From: Flavobacteriaceae bacterium UBA7446
GTDB lineage: Bacteria > Bacteroidota > Bacteroidia > Flavobacteriales > Flavobacteriaceae
Length of the DNA: 21,809 bases
Assembly: GCA_002478685.1 (NCBI GenBank)
Contig: DLPY01000031.1
Location: 1 to 21,809 of the forward strand
Direction of reading: 5' to 3'
The first letter of the stretch is position 1; each line of letters opens with the position of its first letter. Below the pieces are notes generated by a model. It did no database searches. It worked only from the letters and a program-made list of their open reading frames with translations, and was not told the DNA's origin. Below are positions 1 to 9,006 of this stretch, in pieces. The position numbers and the translations under genes are program-made.

Positions 1-494
1 TACGAGCAAAAGATTCTACGCAAATACCCTTTACACTTACTCAAAAAGGGCTCCATGAGATACATATTTTGTTTGATGTTTTCCCTAACGAAAAATACCA
101 ATTCGAATTCCTTCCAGGTGCTCTCATCGATTTTTTTGACACTGCAAACGATAGCCTTTCAACTTCTTTCAGCACCAAAAGCAGGGTGGATTATGGCAAC
201 CTGTCATTAAGATTAGCCAATGTGCCTTCATATCCTGTTTTTATTGATTTGTTAAATGAAAAGGAGGAAATTGTTCGTAGTAAGTATATTAAAGAAAAAA
301 GTGGACTATATCGCTTTGCCTATCTGTTGCCAAACAAATATTATGTGCGTATTCGTATAGATGAAAACAGTAACGGCAAATGGGACACTGGGAATTTTTT
401 AGCAAGAAAAAAACCTGAGGCTGTATATCACTTTCCGCCACTTTTGGATGTGCGTGCAAACTGGGAGTTACAAGAACAATTTATTGTAGAGTAA
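1..494 (+). CDS. C-terminal part of an Ig-like domain (SbsA-type) protein, 5' end outside window
   Basis: The reading frame is open from the left edge (first full codon at position 3) to a TAA at 492-494, giving 163 residues of what must be a longer protein. The TTG at 69 is inside this open frame and is not a believable start. The visible part is beta-rich and ends with a pattern (RIRIDENSNGKWDTGNF, then RANWEL near the end) that I recognise from the C-termini of Bacteroidetes proteins with an N-terminal bacterial Ig-like (Big_5/SbsA) domain, usually secreted lipoproteins of unknown function. The N-terminal signal and Ig-like domain are not visible here, so the family call is from memory of this tail. 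Its last 14 bases overlap the 3' end of the opposing omega-amidase gene. Confidence 0.7.
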   Translation, partial: RAKDSTQIPFTLTQKGLHEIHILFDVFPNEKYQFEFLPGALIDFFDTANDSLSTSFSTKSRVDYGNLSLRLANVPSYPVFIDLLNEKEEIVRSKYIKEKSGLYRFAYLLPNKYYVRIRIDENSNGKWDTGNFLARKKPEAVYHFPPLLDVRANWELQEQFIVE

Positions 495-1254
495 ACGCAT
501 CGCGATCGTCTAAAAACGGAAGTTTTTTGCGAAGTTTATGCAGTTCATTTTTGTCAAACTCAACTAATGCAATGGAATCTGATGCTTCAGCAAAAGCCAT
601 TTCATCGCCAAGGGCATTGTACGCCGCCGAAGCACCTGGATATTGCAAACGATATGCATCTTCTCCAGTGCGATTAACCCCAATAGAAAACGCCATATTT
701 TCTATGGCGCGTGCGCGTAGCAGCGTATTCCATGCTTGAATCCGTGCGGTAGGCCAATTGGCAACGCAAATAAGTAAATCGTAGTTGTCGGTGTTACGTG
801 CAAAAACAGGAAAACGCAAATCGTAGCACACTAACGGACGTATGCGAAACCCCGCATATTCGATTAGTCTACTGCCCTTTCCAGCGTTGTAAATCCGCGC
901 TTCCCCCGAGGGCGTATAGGGATGCGCTTTGTCATAGGTGTCTAACACTCCGTTTGGATGCGCAAATATAAATCGGTTGTAAAATGCATTATTTTCTTTG
1001 ATGGCAAGGCTTCCGCAAACGGCTGCATTGTAATGTTTTGCAATTTGTTGCATCCAAGAAAAAGAAGAACCGCCCATGGGTTCTGCAACATGGCTTGGTG
1101 TCATGGTAAAACCTGTTGCCCACATTTCGGGCAGTACAATGAGGTTTATACTTTGAGGTAACTGTTTTATAAGCTGCTCAAATGCTAATTGATTTGTAGC
1201 AGGGTTATGCCAATGCAGGTTGGTTTGAAGTATAGCGGTGATTAGGGTTTCCAT
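481..1254 (-). CDS. Nitrilase-family omega-amidase (YafV/Nit2-like)
   Basis: This 257-residue protein is a carbon-nitrogen hydrolase. The family's Glu-Lys-Cys triad is visible: E43 in LPEMWATGF, K109 in YDKAHPY, and the nucleophile C143 in VCYDLRFPVFAR; E118 (SGEAR) is the usual second glutamate. The length and the PEMWATGF/CYDLRFP signatures fit the YafV/Nit2 group, which hydrolyses alpha-ketoglutaramate and alpha-ketosuccinamate (omega-amidase, part of metabolite repair after glutamine transamination). No signal peptide is present, so it should be cytosolic. It starts with ATG at 1254, with AGGAG nine bases upstream, one of the few Shine-Dalgarno-like sequences in the window. It lies 52 bp downstream of sdhB on the same strand and may be read through from the sdh promoter. 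Substrate choice within the nitrilase superfamily is inferred. Confidence 0.85.
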   Translation of the reverse strand: METLITAILQTNLHWHNPATNQLAFEQLIKQLPQSINLIVLPEMWATGFTMTPSHVAEPMGGSSFSWMQQIAKHYNAAVCGSLAIKENNAFYNRFIFAHPNGVLDTYDKAHPYTPSGEARIYNAGKGSRLIEYAGFRIRPLVCYDLRFPVFARNTDNYDLLICVANWPTARIQAWNTLLRARAIENMAFSIGVNRTGEDAYRLQYPGASAAYNALGDEMAFAEASDSIALVEFDKNELHKLRKKLPFLDDRDAFTLQ

Positions 1255-1306
1255 TAGATAAAACTCCTGATTTTAATCAGACAAAGTAGCTCAGCGCCTA
1301 GAGCCG

Positions 1307-2053
1307 TCACCCCTTCACATTTGCCGAAAGATATTCACGGTTCATACGGGCAATGTTTTCGAGAGAAATACCCTTAGGACATTCCACCTCGCAAGCACCT
1401 GTGTTGGTACAGTTTCCAAAGCCTTCATCGTCCATTTGCTTAACCATGTTAAGTACACGATCGGTAGCTTCAACTTGTCCTTGTGGCAGAAGTGCATACT
1501 GCGATACTTTAGCCGAAACAAACAGCATAGCAGATGCGTTTTTACATGTTGCCACACATGCCCCACAACCGATACATATTGCCGCATCAAACGCTTTGTC
1601 GGCATCTGCTTTTTCTATAGGAATAGCGTTGGCGTCTTGGGTATTTCCAGAAGTGTTAACCGAAACAAACCCCCCAGCATGTTGAATGCGATCAAACGCG
1701 GTACGATCGACCACCAAATCTTTGATTACTGGAAATGGCTTTGCTCGAAATGGCTCAATGTGAATGGTATCGCCATCTTTAAATTTACGCATGTGCAACT
1801 GGCAGGTAGTAATCAATCGGTCTGGACCGTGAGCTTCTCCATTAATAAACATCGAACATGAGCCACAAATTCCCTCGCGACAATCGTGATCAAATGCCAC
1901 GGGATCAATGCCTTGCTCCATCAGTTGCTCGTTAAGCACATCCATCATTTCCAAAAACGACATATCTGGTGAAACATTGTCAAGCGAATAGGTGTGCATA
2001 CTCCCTTTTGCGGTGGCGTTTTCTTGTCGCCAAATTTTTAATATCAGTTTCAT
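1307..2053 (-). CDS. sdhB: Succinate dehydrogenase / fumarate reductase iron-sulfur subunit
   Basis: This 248-residue protein is the electron-transfer subunit of complex II. It passes electrons from the flavin of SdhA to the quinone site through three clusters, and all ligands can be seen. C58, C63, C66 and C84 bind [2Fe-2S]. C160, C163, C166 and C225 fit [4Fe-4S]. C170, C215 and C221 fit [3Fe-4S]. The cluster assignment follows the known E. coli SdhB pattern. It is the last gene of sdhCAB, beginning 2 bp after the sdhA stop, which implies co-translation. The protein acts on the cytoplasmic face of the membrane. Nothing looks truncated. Confidence 0.96.
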   Translation of the reverse strand: MKLILKIWRQENATAKGSMHTYSLDNVSPDMSFLEMMDVLNEQLMEQGIDPVAFDHDCREGICGSCSMFINGEAHGPDRLITTCQLHMRKFKDGDTIHIEPFRAKPFPVIKDLVVDRTAFDRIQHAGGFVSVNTSGNTQDANAIPIEKADADKAFDAAICIGCGACVATCKNASAMLFVSAKVSQYALLPQGQVEATDRVLNMVKQMDDEGFGNCTNTGACEVECPKGISLENIARMNREYLSANVKG

Positions 2054-2055
2054 AG

Positions 2056-4059
2056 CTATTTGTATGATCGAGTTTTAAGTTCAATATTTTCATAATTCAG
2101 TGCTTCTTTATGCAACTTGGCATCGCTTGGCTCGCCGTTGTATTCCCATGCTGAAACAAAGGCGAAATTAGCATCGTCCCGAAGGGCTTCACCTTCTGGC
2201 GTTTGCGATTCTTCTCTAAAGTGACCTCCACAAGACTCAGTACGCTCTAAAGCGTCTTTGGCAAACAATTCACCCAACTCTAAAAAATCTGCTACACGAA
2301 GTGCTTTTGCAAGTGGCTCGTTGAACGAGTCTGCTTTTCCTGGCACAAAAACGTCTTTATAAAACTCCTCACGAAGCGCTTTAACTTCTTTCATGGCTTC
2401 TTTAAGCTCCTTTTCGTTGCGGGACATCCCACATTTATTCCAGATGATTTTACCCAATTTCCGGTGGAAGTAATCCACGGTTTTGGTGCCTTTGTTATTG
2501 ATAAACGCATCTATTTGCGCTTGAACGCGCTGCTCTGCAGCTTCAAACTCCGATGAGTCTGTAGAAATAGGTCCTGTACGAATGTCATCTGCCAAATAAT
2601 CGCCGATGGTATAGGGCAAAACAAAATAACCATCCGCTAATCCTTGCATAAGCGCAGATGCACCTAAGCGGTTGGCGCCATGATCTGAAAAATTGGCTTC
2701 ACCTATAGCAAAACAGCCAGGAATAGTAGTCATAAGATTGTAATCAACCCATACGCCGCCCATGGTGTAATGCACTGCTGGATAAATCATCATCGGTGTT
2801 TCATACGGATTCTGATCTACAATCTTCTCATACATCTGAAACAAGTTTCCATACTTCGCCTTTATAATTTCCTTCCCCAATTTTTGAACAAGTGCGGTAT
2901 CATTTTCATCAAATCCCTTAACGTGCGCTTTTTCTTTGCCATAACGTACAACAGCGTCAGCAAAATCAAGGAAAACGGCCTCGCCAGTTTTGTTTACGCC
3001 ATAGCCTTCATCACAGCGTTCTTTGGCAGCACGCGATGCCACATCTCGTGGTACAAGATTACCAAAGGCAGGGTATCGTCGCTCTAAGTAATAATCACGG
3101 TCTTTCTCTGTTAAATCGGTGGGTTTAAGTCGTCCTTCACGAATGGCTTGTGCATCTTCCTTATTCTTGGGAACCCAAATGCGTCCATCGTTTCGAAGCG
3201 ACTCCGACATTAAAGTTAATTTTGACTGATGATCCCCTGAAACGGGAATACACGTTGGGTGAATTTGTGTAAAGCATGGATTGGCAAAATACGCGCCTTG
3301 CTTATGTATTTTCCAAGCTGCAGTTACATTGCTTCCCATTGCATTGGTGGACAAATAAAATAAATTTCCATATCCGCCTGAGGCAATGACTACGGCATGC
3401 GCTGCATGGCGTTCAATTTTGCCACTAACCAAATTTCTTGTGATAATACCACGTGCTTTGCCGTCCACTTTTACTAAATCTAGCATTTCATGACGGCTGT
3501 ACATTTTGATTTTACCACGACCTATTTGGCGGTTCATCGCAGAATATGCCCCCAATAACAATTGCTGTCCAGTTTGCCCTTTGGCGTAAAACGTTCTTGA
3601 CACAAGTACACCCCCAAACGAACGGTTATCCAAAAGTCCACCATAATCTCGAGCAAAAGGAACGCCTTGTGCTACGCATTGGTCAATGATGTTTGTAGAC
3701 ACCTCCGCTAAACGATAAACGTTTTCCTCACGAGAACGGTAATCGCCTCCTTTTACGGTGTCATAAAACAATCGATAAGTAGAATCTCCGTCACCTTGAT
3801 AATTTTTTGCGGCATTAATCCCTCCTTGTGCAGCAATAGAGTGCGCCCGTCTTGGCGAATCTTGAAAACAAAATGCTTTTACATTATAGCCCAATTCGGC
3901 TAATGTAGCTGCGGCAGAACCTCCCGCAAGCCCTGTGCCCACTACAATTACATCTATCAAACGTTTGTTTGCAGGACTTACCAAATTAATACTGTTTTTG
4001 TGATTGGTCCACTTTTCGGCAATTGGACCTTGGGGGGTTTTAGCGTCTAATGCTGCCAT
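2056..4059 (-). CDS. sdhA: Succinate dehydrogenase / fumarate reductase flavoprotein subunit
   Basis: This 667-residue protein is the catalytic subunit of complex II, oxidising succinate to fumarate in the TCA cycle. The FAD-binding Rossmann motif is at residues 41-50 (GTGLAGGSAA). The covalent FAD histidine is H73 in RAHSIAAQGGINA. The substrate-domain signatures HPTCIP and HYTMGGVWVDY follow, as does the GEANFSDHGANRLGASAL stretch near the FAD C-terminal loop. The N-terminus (AEKWTNHKNSINLVSPANKR) and length are those of the Bacteroidetes/epsilonproteobacterial long form that pairs with a type B cytochrome subunit. ATG at 4059 lies 2 bp after the sdhC stop. Direction in vivo (succinate oxidation or fumarate reduction) cannot be told from sequence; an aerobic TCA role is the usual one in flavobacteria. 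Confidence 0.97.
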   Translation of the reverse strand: MAALDAKTPQGPIAEKWTNHKNSINLVSPANKRLIDVIVVGTGLAGGSAAATLAELGYNVKAFCFQDSPRRAHSIAAQGGINAAKNYQGDGDSTYRLFYDTVKGGDYRSREENVYRLAEVSTNIIDQCVAQGVPFARDYGGLLDNRSFGGVLVSRTFYAKGQTGQQLLLGAYSAMNRQIGRGKIKMYSRHEMLDLVKVDGKARGIITRNLVSGKIERHAAHAVVIASGGYGNLFYLSTNAMGSNVTAAWKIHKQGAYFANPCFTQIHPTCIPVSGDHQSKLTLMSESLRNDGRIWVPKNKEDAQAIREGRLKPTDLTEKDRDYYLERRYPAFGNLVPRDVASRAAKERCDEGYGVNKTGEAVFLDFADAVVRYGKEKAHVKGFDENDTALVQKLGKEIIKAKYGNLFQMYEKIVDQNPYETPMMIYPAVHYTMGGVWVDYNLMTTIPGCFAIGEANFSDHGANRLGASALMQGLADGYFVLPYTIGDYLADDIRTGPISTDSSEFEAAEQRVQAQIDAFINNKGTKTVDYFHRKLGKIIWNKCGMSRNEKELKEAMKEVKALREEFYKDVFVPGKADSFNEPLAKALRVADFLELGELFAKDALERTESCGGHFREESQTPEGEALRDDANFAFVSAWEYNGEPSDAKLHKEALNYENIELKTRSYK

Positions 4060-4061
4060 AT

Positions 4062-4721
4062 TTAGTGATTTAAAAAGTGAAAAATGGCGATAAAAGCAAA
4101 TCCGAAAGGAATGCCAATAGCGTAGAGTTTTCCGAAAGATTTTACAGCTGGAGTATATTTGTTATTAAACCCCATAGATTGAAATGACGAGGAAAAACCA
4201 TGAGTCAAGTGTAATGCTAAAAAGAAGAATGAAATGACGTATAACACCACACGTGTTACGTCTTCAAATTTATGTACCAACTCTTCGTAATAGCGGGTTG
4301 GGTCTTCGGGCAGTACCTCAACGTATTTGTAGTTCATCTCTGGCACCCAAAAGTCATAAAAATGTAATGCCAAAAATGCCAATACTGTGGCGCCAGAAGT
4401 CAGCATGTTTCGCGAGACCCAGCTTGAATTTGCGCTTCCTTTATATATGGCATAGCGCGTACCCCGAGCGCGTTTGTTTTGAATATCAAGGACAAACCCC
4501 ATAACAAAGTGAAAAATTACTCCAAAGATGAGTATGGGCTGGAGTAAAAACTGCACTATAGGGTTAGTACCCATAAAGTGCGAAAACTGGTTGAAAATAG
4601 CTGCGCTAAAAACAGATGTTATGTTGATGACAAAATGTTGTAGCAAAAAGACCATTAAGAAAATACCAGACAGTGCCATGGCTACTTTTCTGAGGATGGT
4701 TGAAGATAAGGTGACTCCCAT
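4062..4721 (-). CDS. sdhC: Succinate dehydrogenase cytochrome b subunit, type B (single anchor)
   Basis: This 219-residue membrane protein has five hydrophobic segments and holds complex II in the inner membrane. Histidines H29 (LLQHF), H71 (IFHFVMGF), H120 (LALHFYDFW) and H171 (LALHLTHGF) sit where type B subunits place the axial ligands of two b hemes. No separate sdhD is present, as expected when one five-helix subunit replaces SdhC plus SdhD. I chose ATG at 4721 (MGVTLSSTILRKVAMALSG). The frame stays open to a TTG at 4745, but that TTG lies inside the -7 promoter element and cannot be translated from the predicted transcript. First gene of sdhCAB, followed 2 bp later by sdhA. Confidence 0.93.
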   Translation of the reverse strand: MGVTLSSTILRKVAMALSGIFLMVFLLQHFVINITSVFSAAIFNQFSHFMGTNPIVQFLLQPILIFGVIFHFVMGFVLDIQNKRARGTRYAIYKGSANSSWVSRNMLTSGATVLAFLALHFYDFWVPEMNYKYVEVLPEDPTRYYEELVHKFEDVTRVVLYVISFFFLALHLTHGFSSSFQSMGFNNKYTPAVKSFGKLYAIGIPFGFAFIAIFHFLNH

Positions 4722-4742
4722 GGTTTTGGTTTTTGTTGAGAA

Positions 4743-4773
4743 CAAAATTAGGTGCTGAATGCCTGAATACCAA
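4743..4773 (-). promoter_or_regulatory. Promoter of the sdhCAB operon
   Basis: On the minus strand there is TTG (4773-4771), a 20-nt spacer, and TAATTTTG (4750-4743). This is an exact match to the Bacteroidetes housekeeping pattern TTG-N17-23-TAnnTTTG. It leaves a 21-nt leader, rich in A and C, before the ATG at 4721. It also decides the sdhC start. Confidence 0.75.
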
Positions 4774-4861
4774 AGGTTTTGGGTTATTTAGGATAATTCT
4801 AACATCCTTTATGTTTTTGTTTAAAGGGCAAGAAAAAATGTTGATGACGATTCAAACAAAA

Positions 4862-7681
4862 CTACTCTATTGTTAACTTCGTTTTTACTTCATTGTTCCA
4901 TAAAAGGGCGTAAGTACCTTTGGGTAAATACGTATTGCCATCGTCTGCAGGTTCTATGCCTGTTTTATGTTTTCGGCTGTATGATTTCACTGCATCTGGC
5001 TGCATGATTAAGCCATATGGAATTTTCTGAAGTCCTTTACATAACTGAATTGCTTCTTCGTGAACTACAACTCCTTTTTCAGATGTCAACGTCAACACAC
5101 CATCGGTTTGATTTTGCGCAAAGAAAGTCCAATTAAATTTTGGCGTGTAGGCTTCGTACCAATCCCTGCTTTTTTGTCCCCATCTTTTGCTGAACTTTAT
5201 TTGTTCTGGATCAAGAATAGCTACAGATTGGTTAAGTAGTTTTGGTAATTGTTGTACCGCCTCTAGTGGGAGCAAATAAATAGATCGCCCATGTGTTCCC
5301 ACAAGCAAATCGTTTTCTTCTGTTTGGATAAACAAATCGTGTACGGCAACTCGTGGCATATCACTGTCTACCAAATTCCAATAAGCACCTTTATTTACAC
5401 TGATATACAATCCATTATCTGTTCCGAGATAAAGCAATTGTTCATCTTTGAAATCTTCCCGAATAACGTTTACGGGAGCATCGGGTAAATTAGCAGAAAT
5501 GCTACGCCATGTGGCGCCCAAATCATCCGAAACATACACATAAGGAGTAAAATTATCCCAACGGTAGCCGTTTAGTGTAACATAAATCCGAGAGGGGTTA
5601 TGCGTTGAAAATTGCAACCTGCTCACCCATAAATGCTGAGGCAAATCATCGCTAATACACGACCATGTAGTGCCGCTATCTTTGGTAAAATGGATAAGTC
5701 CATCATCAGAGCCTACAACAAGTTGTCCAAAAGTAAACGAAGATTCATCAATAGTAGTAATTGTACCATAAGGCACATTTCCTTTTTTTCCTCCTGTGGT
5801 TAAGTCGCCAGAAATGGCTGCCCATTCATCCCCTTTGTCCATCGAACGGTGTAGTTTGTTGCTGCCCAAATACAAGATGTCGTTGTTGTGTGGGGATAGT
5901 AAAATGGGTGTTTGCCAATTAAACCGCAGTGGTGCTTCTCCTAATTTATGCTTTGGTTGAATATTTGTGCGTTTGTTTTTTTCTTTATCAATACGGAAAT
6001 AATTTCCAAACTGATAGCCTGTGTAAACGATGTTTGCATTGCGCTTATCTACTTGTATTTGCATGCCATCGCCGCCCATAATATTCGTCCATGCATTGTG
6101 TCCCGATTGATGCCACGCAACACTCTCGCGACTGTCATGAGGTGCTTCCCAAACGCCATTGTCTTGTAAACCCCCATACACGTGATATGGTTTTTGGTTA
6201 TCAGCATAAACCGTATAAAATTGCCCAACTGATGGCTGGTTCGCTTTTATCCAATTCTCTCCTCCATCGTAGCTAAGGTTTACACCTCCATCGTTTCCAT
6301 TAATGAGATGCTTTGGGTTGTTGGGGTTTATCCAAAGAGCGTGATGATCCACATGAGCGTTTGGCGCATCTAATGAGCTGAATGTTTTTCCTCCATCGGA
6401 TGAAGTAAGCATTGGAACGCCGTATATATAAATACGACTGCTTTCTGTTGGTGCAACATGAATCATTCCAAAATAGTATCCATAGCTATAATATACATCA
6501 TCCAAAAAACCTTCGTGAGTTTTTATCCACGACTGTCCGCCGTCTTCACTTTTATATACCTGCGCACCTATCACAGGCGTGTCAAACAAATCGGCGTTTG
6601 CATCAGTCAAATACAGTGCAATATCCGAAGGTTTAAGTACGCCGTTTCGTACTGCTTTGCGAATTCTTTCGGCGGTATATTCTTTTGGAAAATTATTGTC
6701 TTTTAAAAAATTGTCGAGTAATTCGGTGTCTATTGACATAAACGCCTCCAGCGAAATTCCCTCAAAATCTTTTTTTGTCAATTTTTTGTTTGCGTCTTGT
6801 TTTAGAGGACGTCTATCTTGATTGTCAACAATAGCATAAACCGTTTGAGCATCAAAAGCCGCCACGCCAATGCGCCCAACACCATCGCCTTGAGGAAAAC
6901 CACTATTTGAGGTAGTTATCCGTTTCCATGAATTGCCTCCATCGCTACTTTTGTAAATCCCTGACGCACTTCCACTTCCCGTAAAATTCCATGCTTTGCG
7001 GTCTTTTTCCCAAGCAGCAGCATATTGCACCTCAAAATCTTCTGGTGCTACGCTGATTTCAATAATTCCAGTGGTATTATTTAATGCCAGTGTCTGCTGC
7101 CATGTTTGTCCACCATCGATAGATTTATAAATGCCTCGAGTAGGGTTTTCTGAGTATAAATGTCCAGTAACCCCTACAACAACTACGTTGTGGTCTTTAG
7201 GGCTAATTTCAATTTTACCAATATGATGCGCATCTTCCAACCCCATATGCTGCCAACTTTTGCCTTTATCTGTTGATTTTAAGATTCCGATTCCTGCATA
7301 AGATGACCGTGAGGCATTATTTTCGCCTGTGCCAACATAAATCGTGTGTGTAGGCCAATGGACGGCAATATCCCCGATATTTTGCGTTGGACTGTTGTCC
7401 AATACCGGCGAAAAGGTAGTGCCGTTGTTGTTGGTGTACCACAGACCGCCAGAGGCATAAGCCACATAAAACTCATAGGTTGCATTTGGGTTCACCGCTA
7501 AGTCGACTACGCGACCGCTCATCACGCTTGGACCAATATTAGTAAGCGGGAATTTGGTCAAAAGCGATTGGGTCATTAGTACTCCTATTTCAGCTGTTGC
7601 TTGACGTAGTTTAGTAGGTGATGTAGGTTTAGGTTGCGCAAGGGCAACCGCAAATCCAAGAAGAAATAAGATGTATTTCAT
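4862..7681 (-). CDS. Secreted Asp-box (BNR/sortilin-type) beta-propeller protein
   Basis: This 939-residue protein is of the type annotated as 'glycosyl hydrolase' or 'WD40/YVTN/BNR-like repeat protein' in Bacteroidetes. Residues 1-15 form a signal peptide (MKYILFLLGFAVALAQ, cleavage near A15/Q16). About ten Asp-box motifs S-x-D-x-G-x-(S/T)-W recur at residues 136, 187, 245, 378, 427, 470, 613, 666, 718 and 761, the sign of one or two multi-bladed propellers of the sortilin/Vps10-like class. A charged, probably helical insertion interrupts the repeats at about 294-368. The C-terminal ~130 residues form a separate small domain ending in KLTIE, without an obvious type IX secretion tail. I prefer ATG at 7681; the frame extends to 7747 but would put 22 polar residues before the signal peptide and run into pepP. 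Enzymatic activity is not established; Asp-boxes are structural. Confidence 0.85.
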   Translation of the reverse strand: MKYILFLLGFAVALAQPKPTSPTKLRQATAEIGVLMTQSLLTKFPLTNIGPSVMSGRVVDLAVNPNATYEFYVAYASGGLWYTNNNGTTFSPVLDNSPTQNIGDIAVHWPTHTIYVGTGENNASRSSYAGIGILKSTDKGKSWQHMGLEDAHHIGKIEISPKDHNVVVVGVTGHLYSENPTRGIYKSIDGGQTWQQTLALNNTTGIIEISVAPEDFEVQYAAAWEKDRKAWNFTGSGSASGIYKSSDGGNSWKRITTSNSGFPQGDGVGRIGVAAFDAQTVYAIVDNQDRRPLKQDANKKLTKKDFEGISLEAFMSIDTELLDNFLKDNNFPKEYTAERIRKAVRNGVLKPSDIALYLTDANADLFDTPVIGAQVYKSEDGGQSWIKTHEGFLDDVYYSYGYYFGMIHVAPTESSRIYIYGVPMLTSSDGGKTFSSLDAPNAHVDHHALWINPNNPKHLINGNDGGVNLSYDGGENWIKANQPSVGQFYTVYADNQKPYHVYGGLQDNGVWEAPHDSRESVAWHQSGHNAWTNIMGGDGMQIQVDKRNANIVYTGYQFGNYFRIDKEKNKRTNIQPKHKLGEAPLRFNWQTPILLSPHNNDILYLGSNKLHRSMDKGDEWAAISGDLTTGGKKGNVPYGTITTIDESSFTFGQLVVGSDDGLIHFTKDSGTTWSCISDDLPQHLWVSRLQFSTHNPSRIYVTLNGYRWDNFTPYVYVSDDLGATWRSISANLPDAPVNVIREDFKDEQLLYLGTDNGLYISVNKGAYWNLVDSDMPRVAVHDLFIQTEENDLLVGTHGRSIYLLPLEAVQQLPKLLNQSVAILDPEQIKFSKRWGQKSRDWYEAYTPKFNWTFFAQNQTDGVLTLTSEKGVVVHEEAIQLCKGLQKIPYGLIMQPDAVKSYSRKHKTGIEPADDGNTYLPKGTYALLWNNEVKTKLTIE

Positions 7682-7722
7682 GGTTTTAATTTTATGTGAA
7701 TATAATTTTTTTACTTTACGAT

Positions 7723-9006
7723 ATGAAATACACTCCACTACCCGCATCTATTTTTAGCCAACACCGCCAACGATTTATAGCACAGCTAAAACCCAACAGC
7801 ATTGCTGTTTTTAACTCCAATGACATTTATCCAATAAGTGCCGATAGCACCCTACCCTTCGCTCAACACCGTGATTTGTTTTACCTGACCGGCATTGACC
7901 AAGAAGAAACTATTCTTGTCTTATATCCCCATGCCAAAAACCCAGCACAGCGCGAAATGGTTTTTGTTCGTGAAACCAATAAACACATAGCCGTTTGGGA
8001 AGGACATAAACTTACCAAAGAAGAAACCACTAAGTTATCAGGATTAGAAACGGTTTTATGGACAAATGAATTTGAAAAAACTTTTTTGGAGTTGGCAAAA
8101 AATGTGGATCACATTTATATCAATACCAACGAGCACTACCGCGCTAAGGTAGAAACTCAAACCAGAGAAGATAGATTTATTGATTGGTGTAAGAAGCAAT
8201 TCCCTAAGCACACTTACAAAAAAAGTAATTTTATTTTACAAGCACTGCGCAGCGTAAAAGACCCCCAAGAAATTGCGCAAATACAACACGCTTGTAATAT
8301 CACCGAAAAAGGGTTTAGGCGTATTCTAAGTTTTGTAAAGCCTGGCGTTTGGGAACATGAAATCGAAGCTGAATTTGCACATGAGTTTTTACGAAATCGC
8401 TCTAAAGGATTTGCTTACACGCCCATAATTGCCTCAGGTGCTAATAGCAATGTGTTACATTACATTGAAAATTGCCGACAATGCAAATTAGGCGATGTAT
8501 TACTGCTGGATGTGGGTGCCGAGTACGGCAATTATTCCTCTGACATGACCCGGACAATTCCAGTTTCTGGACAATTTACCACGCGTCAGCGTGCTGTATA
8601 CGATGCCGTACTTAAAGTGAAAAATGAAGCCACGCAATTGCTGCAACCTGGCGTTTTATGGAAAAAATTCCACAAAGAAGTGGGAAGACTAATGAGTAGC
8701 GCACTGGTGGATTTGGAGTTCCTAACAAAAAAAGAAGTTAACGAAAACGTCGAGGCATATAAAAAGTATTTTATGCACGGGACTTCGCATCATTTGGGCC
8801 TAGATACTCATGACTACGGGCTACTTGACGAACCCATACAAGCCAATATGGTGTTTACGGTAGAACCTGGTATTTATGTGCCCAAAGAAGGTTTTGGCAT
8901 ACGCCTCGAAGACGATGTGGTAGTACAATCTAGCGGAGCTCCCAAAAACCTTATGGAAAACATTCCCATTGACCCTGATGAAATTGAGGAATTGATGAAC
9001 ACTTAA
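7723..9006 (+). CDS. pepP: Aminopeptidase P (Xaa-Pro aminopeptidase)
   Basis: This 427-residue metallopeptidase removes an N-terminal residue that precedes proline. An N-terminal AMP_N domain (about 1-150) is followed by a pita-bread creatinase-fold domain (about 175-410). The five dinuclear Mn ligands are all in place: D263 and D274 (LLDVGAEYGNYSSDMTRT), H357 (GTSHHLGLDTHD), E381 (VEPGIY) and E396 (RLEDDVVV). H246 in VLHYIEN and the HLGLDTHD block complete the active site. No signal peptide, so cytosolic. I chose ATG at 7723 (MKYTPLPASIF), which matches family N-termini; an upstream ATG at 7696 would add nine hydrophobic residues. It is divergent from the Asp-box gene with 41 AT-rich bases between, where I see no perfect promoter, and its stop codon overlaps that of thiL. 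Confidence 0.95.
   Translation: MKYTPLPASIFSQHRQRFIAQLKPNSIAVFNSNDIYPISADSTLPFAQHRDLFYLTGIDQEETILVLYPHAKNPAQREMVFVRETNKHIAVWEGHKLTKEETTKLSGLETVLWTNEFEKTFLELAKNVDHIYINTNEHYRAKVETQTREDRFIDWCKKQFPKHTYKKSNFILQALRSVKDPQEIAQIQHACNITEKGFRRILSFVKPGVWEHEIEAEFAHEFLRNRSKGFAYTPIIASGANSNVLHYIENCRQCKLGDVLLLDVGAEYGNYSSDMTRTIPVSGQFTTRQRAVYDAVLKVKNEATQLLQPGVLWKKFHKEVGRLMSSALVDLEFLTKKEVNENVEAYKKYFMHGTSHHLGLDTHDYGLLDEPIQANMVFTVEPGIYVPKEGFGIRLEDDVVVQSSGAPKNLMENIPIDPDEIEELMNT

Noticed and set aside
1267..1280. Palindrome CTGATTTTAATCAG downstream of sdhB, considered as a terminator or as a hairpin masking the AGGAG of the next gene.
   Set aside because: The stem is only 5-6 AT-rich pairs and has no T-tract on the minus strand, so it is too weak to call.
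1286..1305. A stretch resembling a tRNA D-arm (GTAGCTCAG followed by TAGAGC) between sdhB and the omega-amidase gene.
   Set aside because: The D-loop lacks the GG pair, no anticodon stem follows, and the would-be acceptor strand has no partner. It may be a chance match or a very old remnant; nothing supports a tRNA or attachment site.
1353..1861. Long open frames on the plus strand opposite sdhB, and similar antisense frames across sdhA, the Asp-box gene, hflX and the enoyl-CoA hydratase gene.
   Set aside because: They are shadows of conserved genes with intact motifs on the other strand, and their translations show no recognisable domains, signal peptides or start-site context.
4790..4808. 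AGGAT-N9-ATCCT with T-rich sequence following on the plus strand, considered as a terminator.
   Set aside because: No plus-strand gene ends here, the stem is only five pairs, and on the minus strand no T-tract follows.
7682..7722. TACTTTAC near the pepP start, considered as a -7 element.
   Set aside because: It has two mismatches to TAnnTTTG and no TTG at the right distance; the 41-bp gap is simply AT-rich.
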